Origin: Gordius sp. MW1
Lineage: Eukaryota > Nematomorpha > Gordioida > Gordea > Gordiidae
Assembly: GCA_964036665.1 (NCBI GenBank)
Contig: OZ038533.1
Coordinates: 9,198,413-9,262,412 of the forward strand
DNA length: 64,000 nt
Direction of reading: 5' to 3'
Shown here: positions 51,693 through 63,900 of the stretch, in pieces
How positions within the stretch are numbered: position 1 is the stretch's first letter
Layout: each line of letters starts with the position of its first letter
Translations under genes and position numbers: made by a program
Notes under the pieces: model-generated
Databases searched by the model: none
The model's input: only the letters and a program-made list of their open reading frames with translations
Told to the model about the DNA's origin: nothing

Positions 51693-53741
51693 TAGTTCTC
51701 GCTTAAAACCTCTTTTCGGAAGTCAATCAAGGATAATAGGATTCTCAAATTGGCTTACTTTTATATATTTTTTCATGCTCTTTCACATAGAATCGAAAAA
51801 AATAAATATTTTTACCTCAAAATTTTTCACATATTTTTCTTTCAACCGGATGCATCCGATGAATGTTGTCGTTTTCAGACGTGGTGTCGATGATAAAAAG
51901 TAAAAATTTATCAGAATCAGAAAACTATTACTTTGAAATCATGATCGCATAGTGCATTTGAAAAATTAAGCACGTTGCGATACAACAAACTAATCGCAAC
52001 AATAAAACGTTGTCTTTTGTAAAATGATAGTTCTCGCAGCTTGAAACCTCTTTTCGGAAGTCAATCGAGGATAATAGGATTCTCAAATTGGCTTACTTTT
52101 ATATATTTTTTTACGCTCTTTCACATAGAATCAAAAAAAATAAATATTATTACCTCAAAATTTTTCATATATTTTTCTTTCAACCGGATGCATCCGCTGA
52201 ATGTTGTCGTTTTCAGACGTGGTTTCGATGATAAAAAGTAAAAATTTATCAGAATCAGAAAACTATTACTTTGAAATCATGATCGCATAGTGCATTTTAA
52301 AAAATTAATCACTCACGTTGCGATACAACAAACTAATCGCAACAATAAAATGTTGTCTTTTGTCAAAATGATAGTTCTCGCAGCTTAAAACCTCTTTCGG
52401 AAGTCAATCGAGGATAATAGGATTCCCAAACTGGCTTACTTTTTTATATTTTTTCATGCTCTTTCACATAGAATCGAAAAAAATAAATATTTTTACCTCA
52501 AAATTTTTCACATTTTTTTCTTTCAACCGTATGCATCCGATGAAAGTTGTCGTTTTCAGACGTGGTTTCGATGATAAAAAGTAAAAATTTATCAGAATCA
52601 GAAAACTATTACTTTGAAATCATTACCGCATAGTGCATTTTTGAAAAATTAAGCACTCACGTTGCGATACAACAAACTAATCGCAACAATAAAACGTTGT
52701 CTTTTGTCAAAATGATAGTTCTCACAGCTTAAAACCTCTTTTCGGAAGTCAATCGACGATAATAGGATTCTCAAATTGGCTTACTTTTATATATTTTTTT
52801 ATGCTCTTTCACATAGAATCGAAAAAAATAAATATTTTTACCTCAAAATTTTTCACATATTTTTCTTTCAACCGGATGCATCCGATGAATGTTGTCGTTT
52901 TCAGACGTGGTGTCGATGATAAAAAGTAAAAATTTATCAGAATCAGAAAACTATTACTTTGAAATCATGATCGCATAGTGCATAAAAATTAAGCACGTTG
53001 CGATACAACAAACTAATCGCAACAATAAAACGTTGTCTTTTGTAAAATGATAGTTCTCGCAGCTTGAAACCTCTTTTCGGAAGTCAATCGAGGATAATAG
53101 GATTCTCAAATTGGCTTACTTTTATATATTTTTTTACGCTCTTTCACATAGAATTAAAAAAAAATAAATATTATTACCTCAAAATTTTTCATATATTTTT
53201 CTTTCAACCGTATGCATCCCATGAAAGTTGTCGTTTTCAGATGTGGTTTCCATGATAAAAAGTAAAAATTTATCAGAATCAGAAAACTATTACTTTGAAA
53301 TCATTACCGGATAGTGCATTTTTGAAAAATTAAGCACTCACGTTGCGATACAACAAACTAATCGCAACAATAAAACGTTGTCTTTTGTCAAAATGATAGT
53401 TCTCCTAGCTTAAAACCTATTTTCGGAAGTCAATCGAGGATAATAGGATTCTCAAATTGGCTTACTTTTATATATTTTTTTACGCTCTTTCATATAGAAT
53501 CGAAAAAAATAAATATTTTTACCTCAAAATTTTTCATATATTTTTCTTTCAACCGTATGCATCCCATGAAAGTTGTCGTTGTCAGATGTGGTTTCCATGA
53601 TAAAAAGTAAAAATTTATCAGAATCAGAAAACTATTACTTTGAAATCATGATCGCATAATGCATTTTTGAAAAATTAAGCACTCACGTTGCGATACAATA
53701 AACTAATCGCAACAATAAAACGTTGTCTTTTGTCAAAATGA
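51693..53741 (+). repeat. 3-monomer HOR (1023 bp), M152-M157
   Basis: Monomer starts are 51693, 52028, 52372, 52716, 53051 and 53397. M152-M153 and M155-M156 are both 1023 bp apart. M152 and M155 (335 bp) share CCGGATGCATCCG, CGTGGTGTCGATG and TGTAAAATGA. M153 and M156 share GCTTGAAACC, TTTTTTTACGC and AATATTATTACC. M152 lost CAG at CTCGCTTAAAACC. M156 and M157 introduce CATCCCATG and CAGATGTGG, which recur at 56840-57872. M155 has a larger loss at GCATAAAAATTAAG. Confidence 0.88.
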
Positions 53742-55116
53742 TAGTTCTCGCAGCTTAAAACCTCTTTTCGGAAGTCAATCGAGGATAATAGGATTCTCAA
53801 ATTGGCTTACTTTTATATATTTTTTTACGCTCTTTCACATAGAATCGAAAAAAATAAATATTTTTACCTCAAAATTTTTCACATATTTTTATTTGAACCG
53901 TATCCATCCGATGAAAGTTGTCGTTTTAAGACCTGGTTTCTATGATCCCAAGTAAAAATTTATCAGAATCTGAAAACTGTTACTTTGAAATCATGATCGC
54001 ATAGAGCCATTTTTCAAAATAAGCATCACGTTGCGATACAACAAACTAATCGCAACAATAAAACGTTGTCTTTTGTCAAAATGATAGTTCTCGCAGCTTA
54101 AAACCTCTTTTCGGAAATCAATCGAGGATAATAGGATTCTCAAATTGGCTTACTTTTATATATTTTTTCATGCTCTTTCACATAGAATTGAAAAAAATAA
54201 TATTTTTACCTCAAAATTTTTCACATATTTTTCTTTCAACCGTATGCATCCGATGAAAGTTGTCGTTTTCAGACGTGGTTTCGATGATAAAAAGTAAAAA
54301 TTTATCAGAATCAGAAAACTATTACTTTGAAATCATGATCGCATAGTGCATTTTGAAAAATTAAGCACTCACGTTGCGATACAACAAACTAATCGCAACA
54401 ATAAAACGTTGTCTTTTGTCAAAATGATAGTTCTCGCAGCTTAAAACCTCTTTTCGGAAGTCAATCGAGGATAATAGGATTCTCAAATTGGCTTACTTTT
54501 ATATATTTTTTCATGCTCTTTCACATAGAATTGATAAAAATAATATTTTTACCTCAAAATTTTTCACATATTTTTCTTTGAACCGTATTCATCCGATGAA
54601 AGTTGTCGTTTTCAGACGTGGTTTCTATGATCCCAAGTAAAAATTTATCAGAATCTGAAAACTATTACTTTGAAATCATGATCGCATAGAGCCATTTTCA
54701 AAAATTAAGCACTCACGTTGCGATACAACAAACTAATCGCAACAATAAAACGTTGTCTTTTGTCAAAATGATAGTTCTCGCAGCTTAAAACCTCTTTTCG
54801 GAAGTCAATCGAGGATAATAGGATTCTCAAATTGGCTTACTTTTATATATTTTTTCATGCTCTTTCACATAGAATCGAAAAAAATAAATATTTTTACCTC
54901 AAAATTTTTCAAATATTTTTCTTTCAACCGTATGCATCCGATGAAAGTTGTCGTTTTCAGACGTGGATTTGATGATAAAAAGTAAAAATTTATCAGAATC
55001 AGAAAACTATTACTTTGAAATCATGATCGCATAGTGCTTTTTTGAAAAATTAAGCACTCACGTTGCGATACAACAAACTAATCGCAACAATAAAACGTTG
55101 TCTTTTGTCAAAATGA
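53742..55116 (+). repeat. Monomers M158-M161
   Basis: Monomer starts are 53742, 54085, 54428 and 54772. M158 is the most altered type II copy here, with TTTTATTTGAACC, GTATCCATCC, TTTTAAGACCTGG and a shortened AAATAAGCATCACG. M159 and M160 share the one-base-shorter AAATAATATTTTTACC and differ in haplotype: M159 is type I and M160 type II. M161 has CGTGGATTTGATG and GTGCTTTTTTG. No higher-order order is evident beyond alternation of the two types. Confidence 0.85.
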
Positions 55117-56494
55117 TAGTTCTCGCAGCTTAAAACCTCTTTTCGGAAGTCAATCGAGGATAATAGGATTCTCAAATTGGCTTACTTTTATATATTTTTT
55201 CATGCTCTTTCACATAGAATTTTAAAAAAATAAATATTTTTACCTCAAAATTTTTCACATATTTTTCTTTGAACCGTATTCATCCGATGAAAGTTGTCGT
55301 TTTCAGACGTGGTATCTATGATCCCACGTAAAAATTTATCAGAATCTGAAAACTATTACTTTGAAATCATGATCGCATAGAGCCATTTTACATAATTAAG
55401 CACTCACGTTGCGATACAACAAACTAATCGCAACAATAAAACGTTGTCTTTTGTCAAAATGATAGTTCTCGCAGCTTAAAACCTCTTTTCGGAAGTCAAT
55501 CGAGGATAATAGGATTCTCAAATTGGCTTACTTTTATATATTTTTCATGCTCTTTCACATAGAATCGAAAAAAATCAATATTTTTACCTCAAAATTTTTC
55601 ACATATTTTTCTTTCAACCGTATGCATCCGATGAAAGTTGTCGTTTTCAGACGTGGTTTCGATGATAAAAAGTAAAAATTTATCAGAATCAGAAAACTAT
55701 TACTTTGAAATCATGATCGCATAGTGCATTTTGAAAAATTAAGCACTCACGTTGCGATACAACAAACTAATCGCAACAATAAAACGTTGTCTTTTGTCAA
55801 AATGATAGTTCTCGCAGCTTAAAACCTCTTTTCGGAAGTCAATCGAGGATAATAGGATTCTCAAATTGGCTTACTTTTATATATTTTTTCATGCTCTTTC
55901 ACATAGAATTTTAAAAAAATAAATATTTTTACCTCAAAATTTTTCACATATTTTTCTTTGAACCGTATTCATCCGATGAAAGTTGTCGTTTTCAGACGTG
56001 GTATCTATGATCCCACGTAAAAATTTATCAGAATCTGAAAACTATTACTTTGAAATCATGATCGCATAGAGCCATTTTACATAATTAAGCACTCACGTTG
56101 CGATACAACAAACTAATCGCAACAATAAAACGTTGTCTTTTGTCAAAATGATAGTTCTCGCAGCTTAAAACCTCTTTTCGGAAGTCAATCGAGGATAATA
56201 GGATTCTCAAATTGGCTTACTTTTATATATTTTTCATGCTCTTTCACATAGAATCGAAAAAAATCAATATTTTTACCTCAAAATTTTTCACATATTTTTC
56301 TTTCAACCGTATGCATCCGATGAAAGTTGTCGTTTTCAGACGTGGTTTCGATGATAAAAAGTAAAAATTTATCAGAATCAGAAAACTATTACTTTGAAAT
56401 CATGATCGCATAGTGCATTTTGAAAAATTAAGCACTCACGTTGCGATACAACAAACTAATCGCAACAATAAAACGTTGTCTTTTGTCAAAATGA
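55117..56494 (+). repeat. Dimer HOR, two copies of 689 bp (M162-M165)
   Basis: Monomer starts are 55117, 55463, 55806 and 56152. M162 and M164 are type II with GAATTTTAAAAAAAT, CGTGGTATCTATG, GATCCCACG and CATTTTACATAATTAAG. M163 and M165 are type I with TATATTTTTCATGC, AAAAATCAATATTT and GCATTTTGAAAAATT. Both pairs are spaced exactly 689 bp and I saw no difference between the copies. This is a very recent local duplication that keeps the type II-type I alternation. Confidence 0.93.
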
Positions 56495-57872
56495 TAGTTC
56501 TCGCAGCTTAAAACCTCTTTTCGGAAGTCAATCGAGGATAATAGGATTCTCAAATTATCTTACTTTTATATATTTTTTCATGCTCTTTCACATAGAATCG
56601 AAAAAAATAAATATTTTTACCTCAAAATTTTTCACTTATTTTTCTTTCAACCGTATGCATCCGATGAAAGTTGTCGTTTTCAGACGTGGTTTCGATGATA
56701 AAAAGTAAAAATTTATCAGAATCAGAAAACTATTACTTTGAAATCATGATCGCATAGTGTATTTTTGAAAAATTAAGCACTCACGTTGCGATACAACAAA
56801 CTAATCGCAACAATAAAACGTTGTCTTTTGTCAAAATGATAGTTCTCGCAGCTTAAAACCTCTTTTCGGAAGTTGATCGAGGATAATAGGATTCTCAAAT
56901 TGGCTTACTTTTATATATTTTTCATGCTCTTTCATATAGAATCGAAAAAAATAAATATTTTTACCTCAAAATTTTTCATATATTTTTCTTTCAACCGTAT
57001 GCATCCCATGAAAGTTGTCGTTGTCAGATGTGGTTTCGATGATAAAAAGTAAAAATTTATCAGAATCAGAAAACTATTACTTTGAAATCATGATCGCATA
57101 GTGCATTTTCAAAAATTAAGCACTCACGTTGCGATACAACAGACTAATCGCAACAATAAAACGTTGTCTTTTGTCAAAATGATAGTTCTCGCAGCTTAAA
57201 ACCTCTTTTCGGAAGTCAATCGAGGATAATAGGATTCTCAAATTATCTTACTTTTATATATTTTTTCATGCTCTTTCACATAGAATCGAAAAAAATAAAT
57301 ATTTTTACCTCAAAATTTTTCACTTATTTTTCTTTCAACCGTATGCATCCGATGAAAGTTGTCGTTTTCAGACGTGGTTTCGATGATAAAAAGTAAAAAT
57401 TTATCAGAATCAGAAAACTATTACTTTGAAATCATGATCGCATAGTGTATTTTTGAAAAATTAAGCACTCACGTTGCGATACAACAAACTAATCGCAACA
57501 ATAAAACGTTGTCTTTTGTCAAAATGATAGTTCTCGCAGCTTAAAACCTCTTTTCGGAAGTTGATCGAGGATAATAGGATTCTCAAATTGGCTTACTTTT
57601 ATATATTTTTTTACGCTCTTTCACATAGAATCGAAAAAAATAAATATTTTTACCTCAAAATTTTTCATATATTTTTCTTTCAACCGTATGCATCCCATGA
57701 AAGTTGTCGTTGTCAGATGTGGTTTACATGATAAAAAGTAAAAATTTATCAGAATCAGAAAACTATTACTTTGAAATCATGATCGCATAATGCATTTTTG
57801 AAAAATTAAGCACTCACGTTACGATACAACAAACTAATCGCAACAATAAAACGTTGTCTTTTGTCAAAATGA
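56495..57872 (+). repeat. Dimer HOR, two copies of 688 bp (M166-M169)
   Basis: Monomer starts are 56495, 56840, 57183 and 57528. M166 and M168 share CAAATTATCTTAC, CACTTATTTTTC and TAGTGTATTTTTG. M167 and M169 share GGAAGTTGATCGAGG, CATCCCATG and GTTGTCAGATGTGG. The second members differ: M167 has the short TATATTTTTCATGC run and CAACAGACTAATC, and M169 has TTTTTTTACGC, GTTTACATG and GTTACGATAC. M169 looks like a crossover product with an M157-like monomer. Confidence 0.9.
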
Positions 57873-60800
57873 TAGTTCTCGCAGCTTAAAACCTCTTTTC
57901 GGAAGTCAATCGAGGATAATAGGATTCTCAAATTGGCTTACTTTTATATATTTTTTCATGCTCTTTCACATAGAATCGAAAAAAATAAATATTTTTACCT
58001 CAAAATTTTTCACATATTTTTATTTCAACCGTATGCATCCGATGAAAGTTGTCGTTTTCAGACGTGGTTTCGATGATAAAAAGTAAAAATTTATCAGAAT
58101 CAGAAAACTATTACTTTGAAATCATGATCGCATAGTGCATTTTTGAAAAATTAAGCACTCACGTTGCGATACAACAAACTAATCGCAACAATAAAACGTT
58201 GTCTTTTGTCAAAATGATAGTTCTCGCAGCTTAAAACCTATTTTCGGAAGTCAATCGAGGATTATAGGATTCTCAAATTGGCTTACTTTTATATATTTTT
58301 TCATGCTCTTGCACATAGAATTGAAAAAAATAAATATTTTTACCTCAAAATTTTTCACATATTTTTCTTTGAACCGTATTCATCCGATGAAAGTTGTCGT
58401 TTTCAGACGTGGTTTCTATGATCCCAAGTAAAAATTTATCAGAATCTGAAAACTATTACTTTGAAATCATGATCGCATAGAGCCATTTTCAAAAATTAAG
58501 CACTCACGTTGCGATACAACAAACTAATCGCAACAATAAAACGTTGTCTTTTGTCAAAATGATAGTTCTCGCAGCTTAAAACCTCTTTTCGGAAGTCAAT
58601 CGAGGATAATAGGATTCTCAAATTGGCTTACTTTTATATATTTTTTTATGCTCTTTCACATAGAATCGATAAAAATAAATATTTTTACCTCAAAATTTTT
58701 CACATATTTTTCTTTCAACCGTATGCATCCGATGAAAGTTGTCGTTTTCAGACGTGGTTTCGATGATAAAAAGTAAAAATTTATCAGAATCAGAAAACTA
58801 TTACTTTGAAATCATGATCGCATAGTGCATTTTCAAAAATTAAGCACTCACGTTGCGATACAACAAACTAATCGCAACAATCAAACGTTGTCTTTTGTCA
58901 AAATGATAGTTCTCGCAGCTTAAAACCTCTTTTCGGAAGTCAATCGAGGATAATAGGATTCTCAAATTATCTTACTTTTATATATTTTTTCATGCTCTTT
59001 CACATAGAATCGAAAAAAATAAATATTTTTACCTCAAAATTTTTCACATATTTTTATTTCAACCGTATGCATCCGATGAAAGTTGTCGTTTTCAGACGTG
59101 GTTTCGATGATAAAAAGTAAAAATTTATCAGAATCAGAAAACTATTACTTTGAAATCATGATCGCATAGTGCATTTTTGAAAAATTAAGCACTCACGTTG
59201 CGATACAACAAACTAATCGCAACAATAAAACGTTGTCTTTTGTCAAAATGATAGTTCTCGCAGCTTAAAACCTATTTTCGGAAGTCAATCGAGGATTATA
59301 GGATTCTCAAATTGGCTTACTTTTATATATTTTTTCATGCTCTTTCACATAGAATTGAAAAAAATAAATTTACCTCAAAATTTTTCACATATTTTTCTTT
59401 GAACCGTATTCATCCGATGAAAGTTGTCGTTTTCAGACGTGGTTTCTATGATCCCAAGTAAAAATTTATCAGAATCTGAAAACTATTACTTTGAAATCAT
59501 GATCGCATAGAGCCATTTTCAAAAATTAAGCACTCACGTTGCGATACAACAAACTAATCGCAACAATAAAACGTTGTCTTTTATCAAAATGATAGTTCTC
59601 GCAGCTTAAACCCTCTTTTCGGAAGTCCATCGAGGATAATAGGATTCTCAAATTGGCTTACTTTTATATATTTTTTTCATGCTCTTTCACATAGAATTGA
59701 AAAAAATAAATATTTTTACCTCAAAATTTTTCACAGATTTTTCTTTGAACCGTATTCATCCGATGAAAGTTGTCGTTTTCAGACGTGGTTTCTATGATCC
59801 CAAGTAAAAATTTATCAGAATCTGATAACTATTACTTTGAAATCATGATCGCATATTGCATTTTTGAAAAATTAAGCACTCACGTTGCGATACAACAAAC
59901 TAATCGCAACAATAAAACGTTGTCTTTTGTCAAAATGATAGTTCTCGCAGCTTAAAACCTCTTTTCGGAAGTCAATCGAGGATAATAGAATTCTCAAATT
60001 GACTTACTTTTATATATTTTTTTACGCTCTTTCACATATAATCGAAAAAAATAAATATTTTTACCTTAAAATTTTTCACATATTTTTCTTTCAACCGTAT
60101 GCATCCGATGAAATTTGTCGTTTTCAGACGTGGTTTCGATGATAAAAAGAAAAAATTTATCAGAAGCAAAAAACTATTACTTTGAAATCATGATCGCATA
60201 GTGCATTTTTGAAAAATTAAGCACTCACGTTGCGATACAACAAACTAATCGCAACAATAAAACGTTGTCTTTTGTCAAAATGATAGTTCTCGCAGCTTAA
60301 AACCTCTTTTCGGAAGTCAATCGAGGATAATAGGATTCTCAAATTGGCTTACTTTTATATATTTTTTTACGCTCTTTCACATAGAATCGAAAAAAATAAA
60401 TATTTTTACCTCAAAATTTTTCATATATTTTTCTTTCAACCGTATGCATCCCATGAAAGTTGTCGTTGTCAGACGTGGTTTCGATGATAAAAAGTAAAAA
60501 TTTATCAGAATCAGAAGACTATTACTTTGATATCATGATCGCATAGTGCATTTTCAAAAATTAAGCACTCACGTTGCGATACAACAAACTAATCGCAACA
60601 ATAAAACGTTGTCTTTTGTCAAAATGATAGTTCTCGCAGCAAAAACCTCTTTTCGGAAGTCAATCGAGGATAATAGGATTCTCAAATTGGCTTACTTTTA
60701 TATATTTTTTTATGCTCTTTCTCAGAGAATCGAAAAAAATAAATATTTTTACCTCAAAATTTTTCACATATTTTTCTTTCAACCGTATGCATCCGATGAA

Positions 60801-60971
60801 AGTTGTCGTTTTCAGACGTGGTTTCGATGATAAAAAGTAAAAATTTATCAGAATCAGAAAACTATTACTTTGAAATCATGATCGCATAGTGCATTTTTGA
60901 AAAATTAAGCACTCACGTTGCGATACAACAAACTAATCGCAACAATAAAACGTTGTCTTTTGTCAAAATGA
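57873..60971 (+). repeat. Monomers M170-M178, first copy of the right-edge HOR
   Basis: Monomer starts are 57873, 58218, 58563, 58907, 59252, 59593, 59939, 60284 and 60628. M171 has CTATTTTCGG, GGATTATAGG and CTCTTGCACATAG (type II). M172 has GAATCGATAAAAAT, GCATTTTCAAAAATT and CAATCAAACG. M173 has CAAATTATCTTAC and TTTTTATTTCAACC. M174 (341 bp) lost four bases at ATAAATTTACC. M175 has AAACCCTC, GTCCATCG, CACAGATTTTTC and a type II-left, type I-right haplotype. M176 has TAGAATTCTC, TTGACTTAC and CATATAATCG. These recur in order at 58218 + 3443 bp and beyond. Confidence 0.9.
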
Positions 60972-63900
60972 TAGTTCTCGCAGCTTAAAACCTATTTTCG
61001 GAAGTCAATCGAGGATTATAGGATTCTCAAATTGGCTTACTTTTATATATTTTTTCATGCTCTTGCACATAGAATTGAAAAAAATAAATATTTTTACCTC
61101 AAAATTTTTCACATATTTTTCTTTGAACCGTATTCATCCGATGAAAGTTGTCGTTTTCAGACGTGGTTTCTATGATCCCAAGTAAAAATTTATCAGAATC
61201 TGAAAACTATTACTTTGAAATCATGATCGCATAGAGCCATTTTCAAAAATTAAGCACTCACGTTGCGATACAACAAACTAATCGCAACAATAAAACGTTG
61301 TCTTTTGTCAAAATGATAGTTCTCGCAGCTTAAAACCTCTTTTCGGAAGTCAATCGAGGATAATAGGATTCTCAAATTGGCTTACTTTTATATATTTTTT
61401 TATGCTCTTTCACATAGAATCGATAAAAATAAATATTTTTACCTCAAAATTTTTCACATATTTTTCTTTCAACCGTATGCATCCGATGAAAGTTGTCGTT
61501 TTCAGACGTGGTTTCGATGATAAAAAGTAAAAATTTATCAGAATCAGAAAACTATTACTTTGAAATCATGATCGCATAGTGCATTTTCAAAAATTAAGCA
61601 CTCACGTTGCGATACAACAAACTAATCGCAACAATCAAACGTTGTCTTTTGTCAAAATGATAGTTCTCGCAGCTTAAAACCTATTTTCGGAAGTCAATCG
61701 AGGATTATAGGATTCTCAAATTGGCTTACTTTTATATATTTTTTCATGCTCTTGCACATAGAATTGAAAAAAATAAATATTTTTACCTCAAAATTTTTCA
61801 CATATTTTTCTTTGAACCGTATTCATCCGATGAAAGTTGTCGTTTTCAGACGTGGTTTCTATGATCCCAAGTAAAAATTTATCAGAATCTGAAAACTATT
61901 ACTTTGAAATCATGATCGCATAGAGCCATTTTCAAAAATTAAGCACTCACGTTGCGATACAACAAACTAATCGCAACAATAAAACGTTGTCTTTTGTCAA
62001 AATGATAGTTCTCGCAGCTTAAAACCTCTTTTCGGAAGTCAATCGAGGATAATAGGATTCTCAAATTGGCTTACTTTTATATATTTTTTTATGCTCTTTC
62101 ACATAGAATCGATAAAAATAAATATTTTTACCTCAAAATTTTTCACATATTTTTCTTTCAACCGTATGCATCCGATGAAAGTTGTCGTTTTCAGACGTGG
62201 TTTCGATGATAAAAAGTAAAAATTTATCAGAATCAGAAAACTATTACTTTGAAATCATGATCGCATAGTGCATTTTCAAAAATTAAGCACTCACGTTGCG
62301 ATACAACAAACTAATCGCAACAATCAAACGTTGTCTTTTGTCAAAATGATAGTTCTCGCAGCTTAAAACCTCTTTTCGGAAGTCAATCGAGGATAATAGG
62401 ATTCTCAAATTATCTTACTTTTATATATTTTTTCATGCTCTTTCACATAGAATCGAAAAAAATAAATATTTTTACCTCAAAATTTTTCACATATTTTTAT
62501 CTCAACCGTATGCATCCGATGAAAGTTGTCGTTTTCAGACGTGGTTTCGATGATAAAAAGTAAAAATTTATCAGAATCAGAAAACTATTACTTTGAAATC
62601 ATGATCGCATAGTGCATTTTTGAAAAATTAAGCACTCACGTTGCGATACAACAAACTAATCGCAACAATAAAACGTTGTCTTTTGTCAAAATGATAGTTC
62701 TCGCAGCTTAAAACCTATTTTCGGAAGTCAATCGAGGATTATAGGATTCTCAAATTGGCTTAATTTTATATATTTTTTCATGCTCTTTCACATAGAATTG
62801 AAAAAAATAAATTTACCTCAAAATTTTTCACATATTTTTCTTTGAACCGTATTCATCCGATGAAAGTTGTCGTTTTCAGACGTGGTTTCTATGATCCCAA
62901 GTAAAAATTTATCAGAATCTGAGAACTATTACTTTGAAATCATGATCGCATAGAGCCATTTTCAAAAATTAAGCACTCACGTTGCGATACAACAAACTAA
63001 TCTCAACAATAAAACGTTGTCTTTTATCAAAATGATAGTTCTCGCAGCTTAAACCCTCTTTTCGGAAGTCCATCGAGGATAATAGGATTCTCAAATTGGC
63101 TTACTTTTATATATTTTTTTCATGCTCTTTCACATAGAATTGAAAAAAATAAATATTTTTACCTCAAAATTTTTCACAGATTTTTCTTTGAACCGTATTC
63201 ATCCGATGAAAGTTGTCGTTTTCAGACGTGGTTTCTATGATCCCAAGTAAAAATTTATCAGAATCTGAAAACTATTACTTTGAAATCATGATCGCATAGT
63301 GCATTTTCAAAAATTAAGCACTCACGTTGCGATACAACAAACTAATCGCAACAATCAAACGTTGTCTTTTGTCAAAATGATAGTTCTCGCAGCTTAAAAC
63401 CTATTTTCGGAAGTCAATCGAGGATTATAGGATTCTCAAATTGGCTTACTTTTATATATTTTTTCATGCTCTTGCACATAGAATTGAAAAAAATAAATAT
63501 TTTTACCTCAAAATTTTTCACATATTTTTCTTTGAACCGTATTCATCCGATGAAAGTTGTCGTTTTCAGACGTGGTTTCTATGATCCCAAGTAAAAATTT
63601 ATCAGAATCTGATAACTATTACTTTGAAATCATGATCGCATATTGCATTTTTGAAAAATTAAGCACTCACGTTGCGATACAACAAACTAATCGCAACAAT
63701 AAAACGTTGTCTTTTGTCAAAATGATAGTTCTCGCAGCTTAAAACCTCTTTTCGGAAGTCAATCGAGGATAATAGAATTCTCAAATTGACTTACTTTTAT
63801 ATATTTTTTTACGCTCTTTCACATATAATCGAAAAAAATAAATATTTTTACCTTAAAATTTTTCACATATTTTTCTTTCAACCGTATGCATCCGATGAAA

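Noticed and set aside
60546-60830. Longest open frame in the window, 94 codons
   Set aside because: It results from the two-base loss at CTCGCAGCAAAAACC in M178, which removes a stop, and it starts inside the conserved inverted-repeat region. No other monomer has it.
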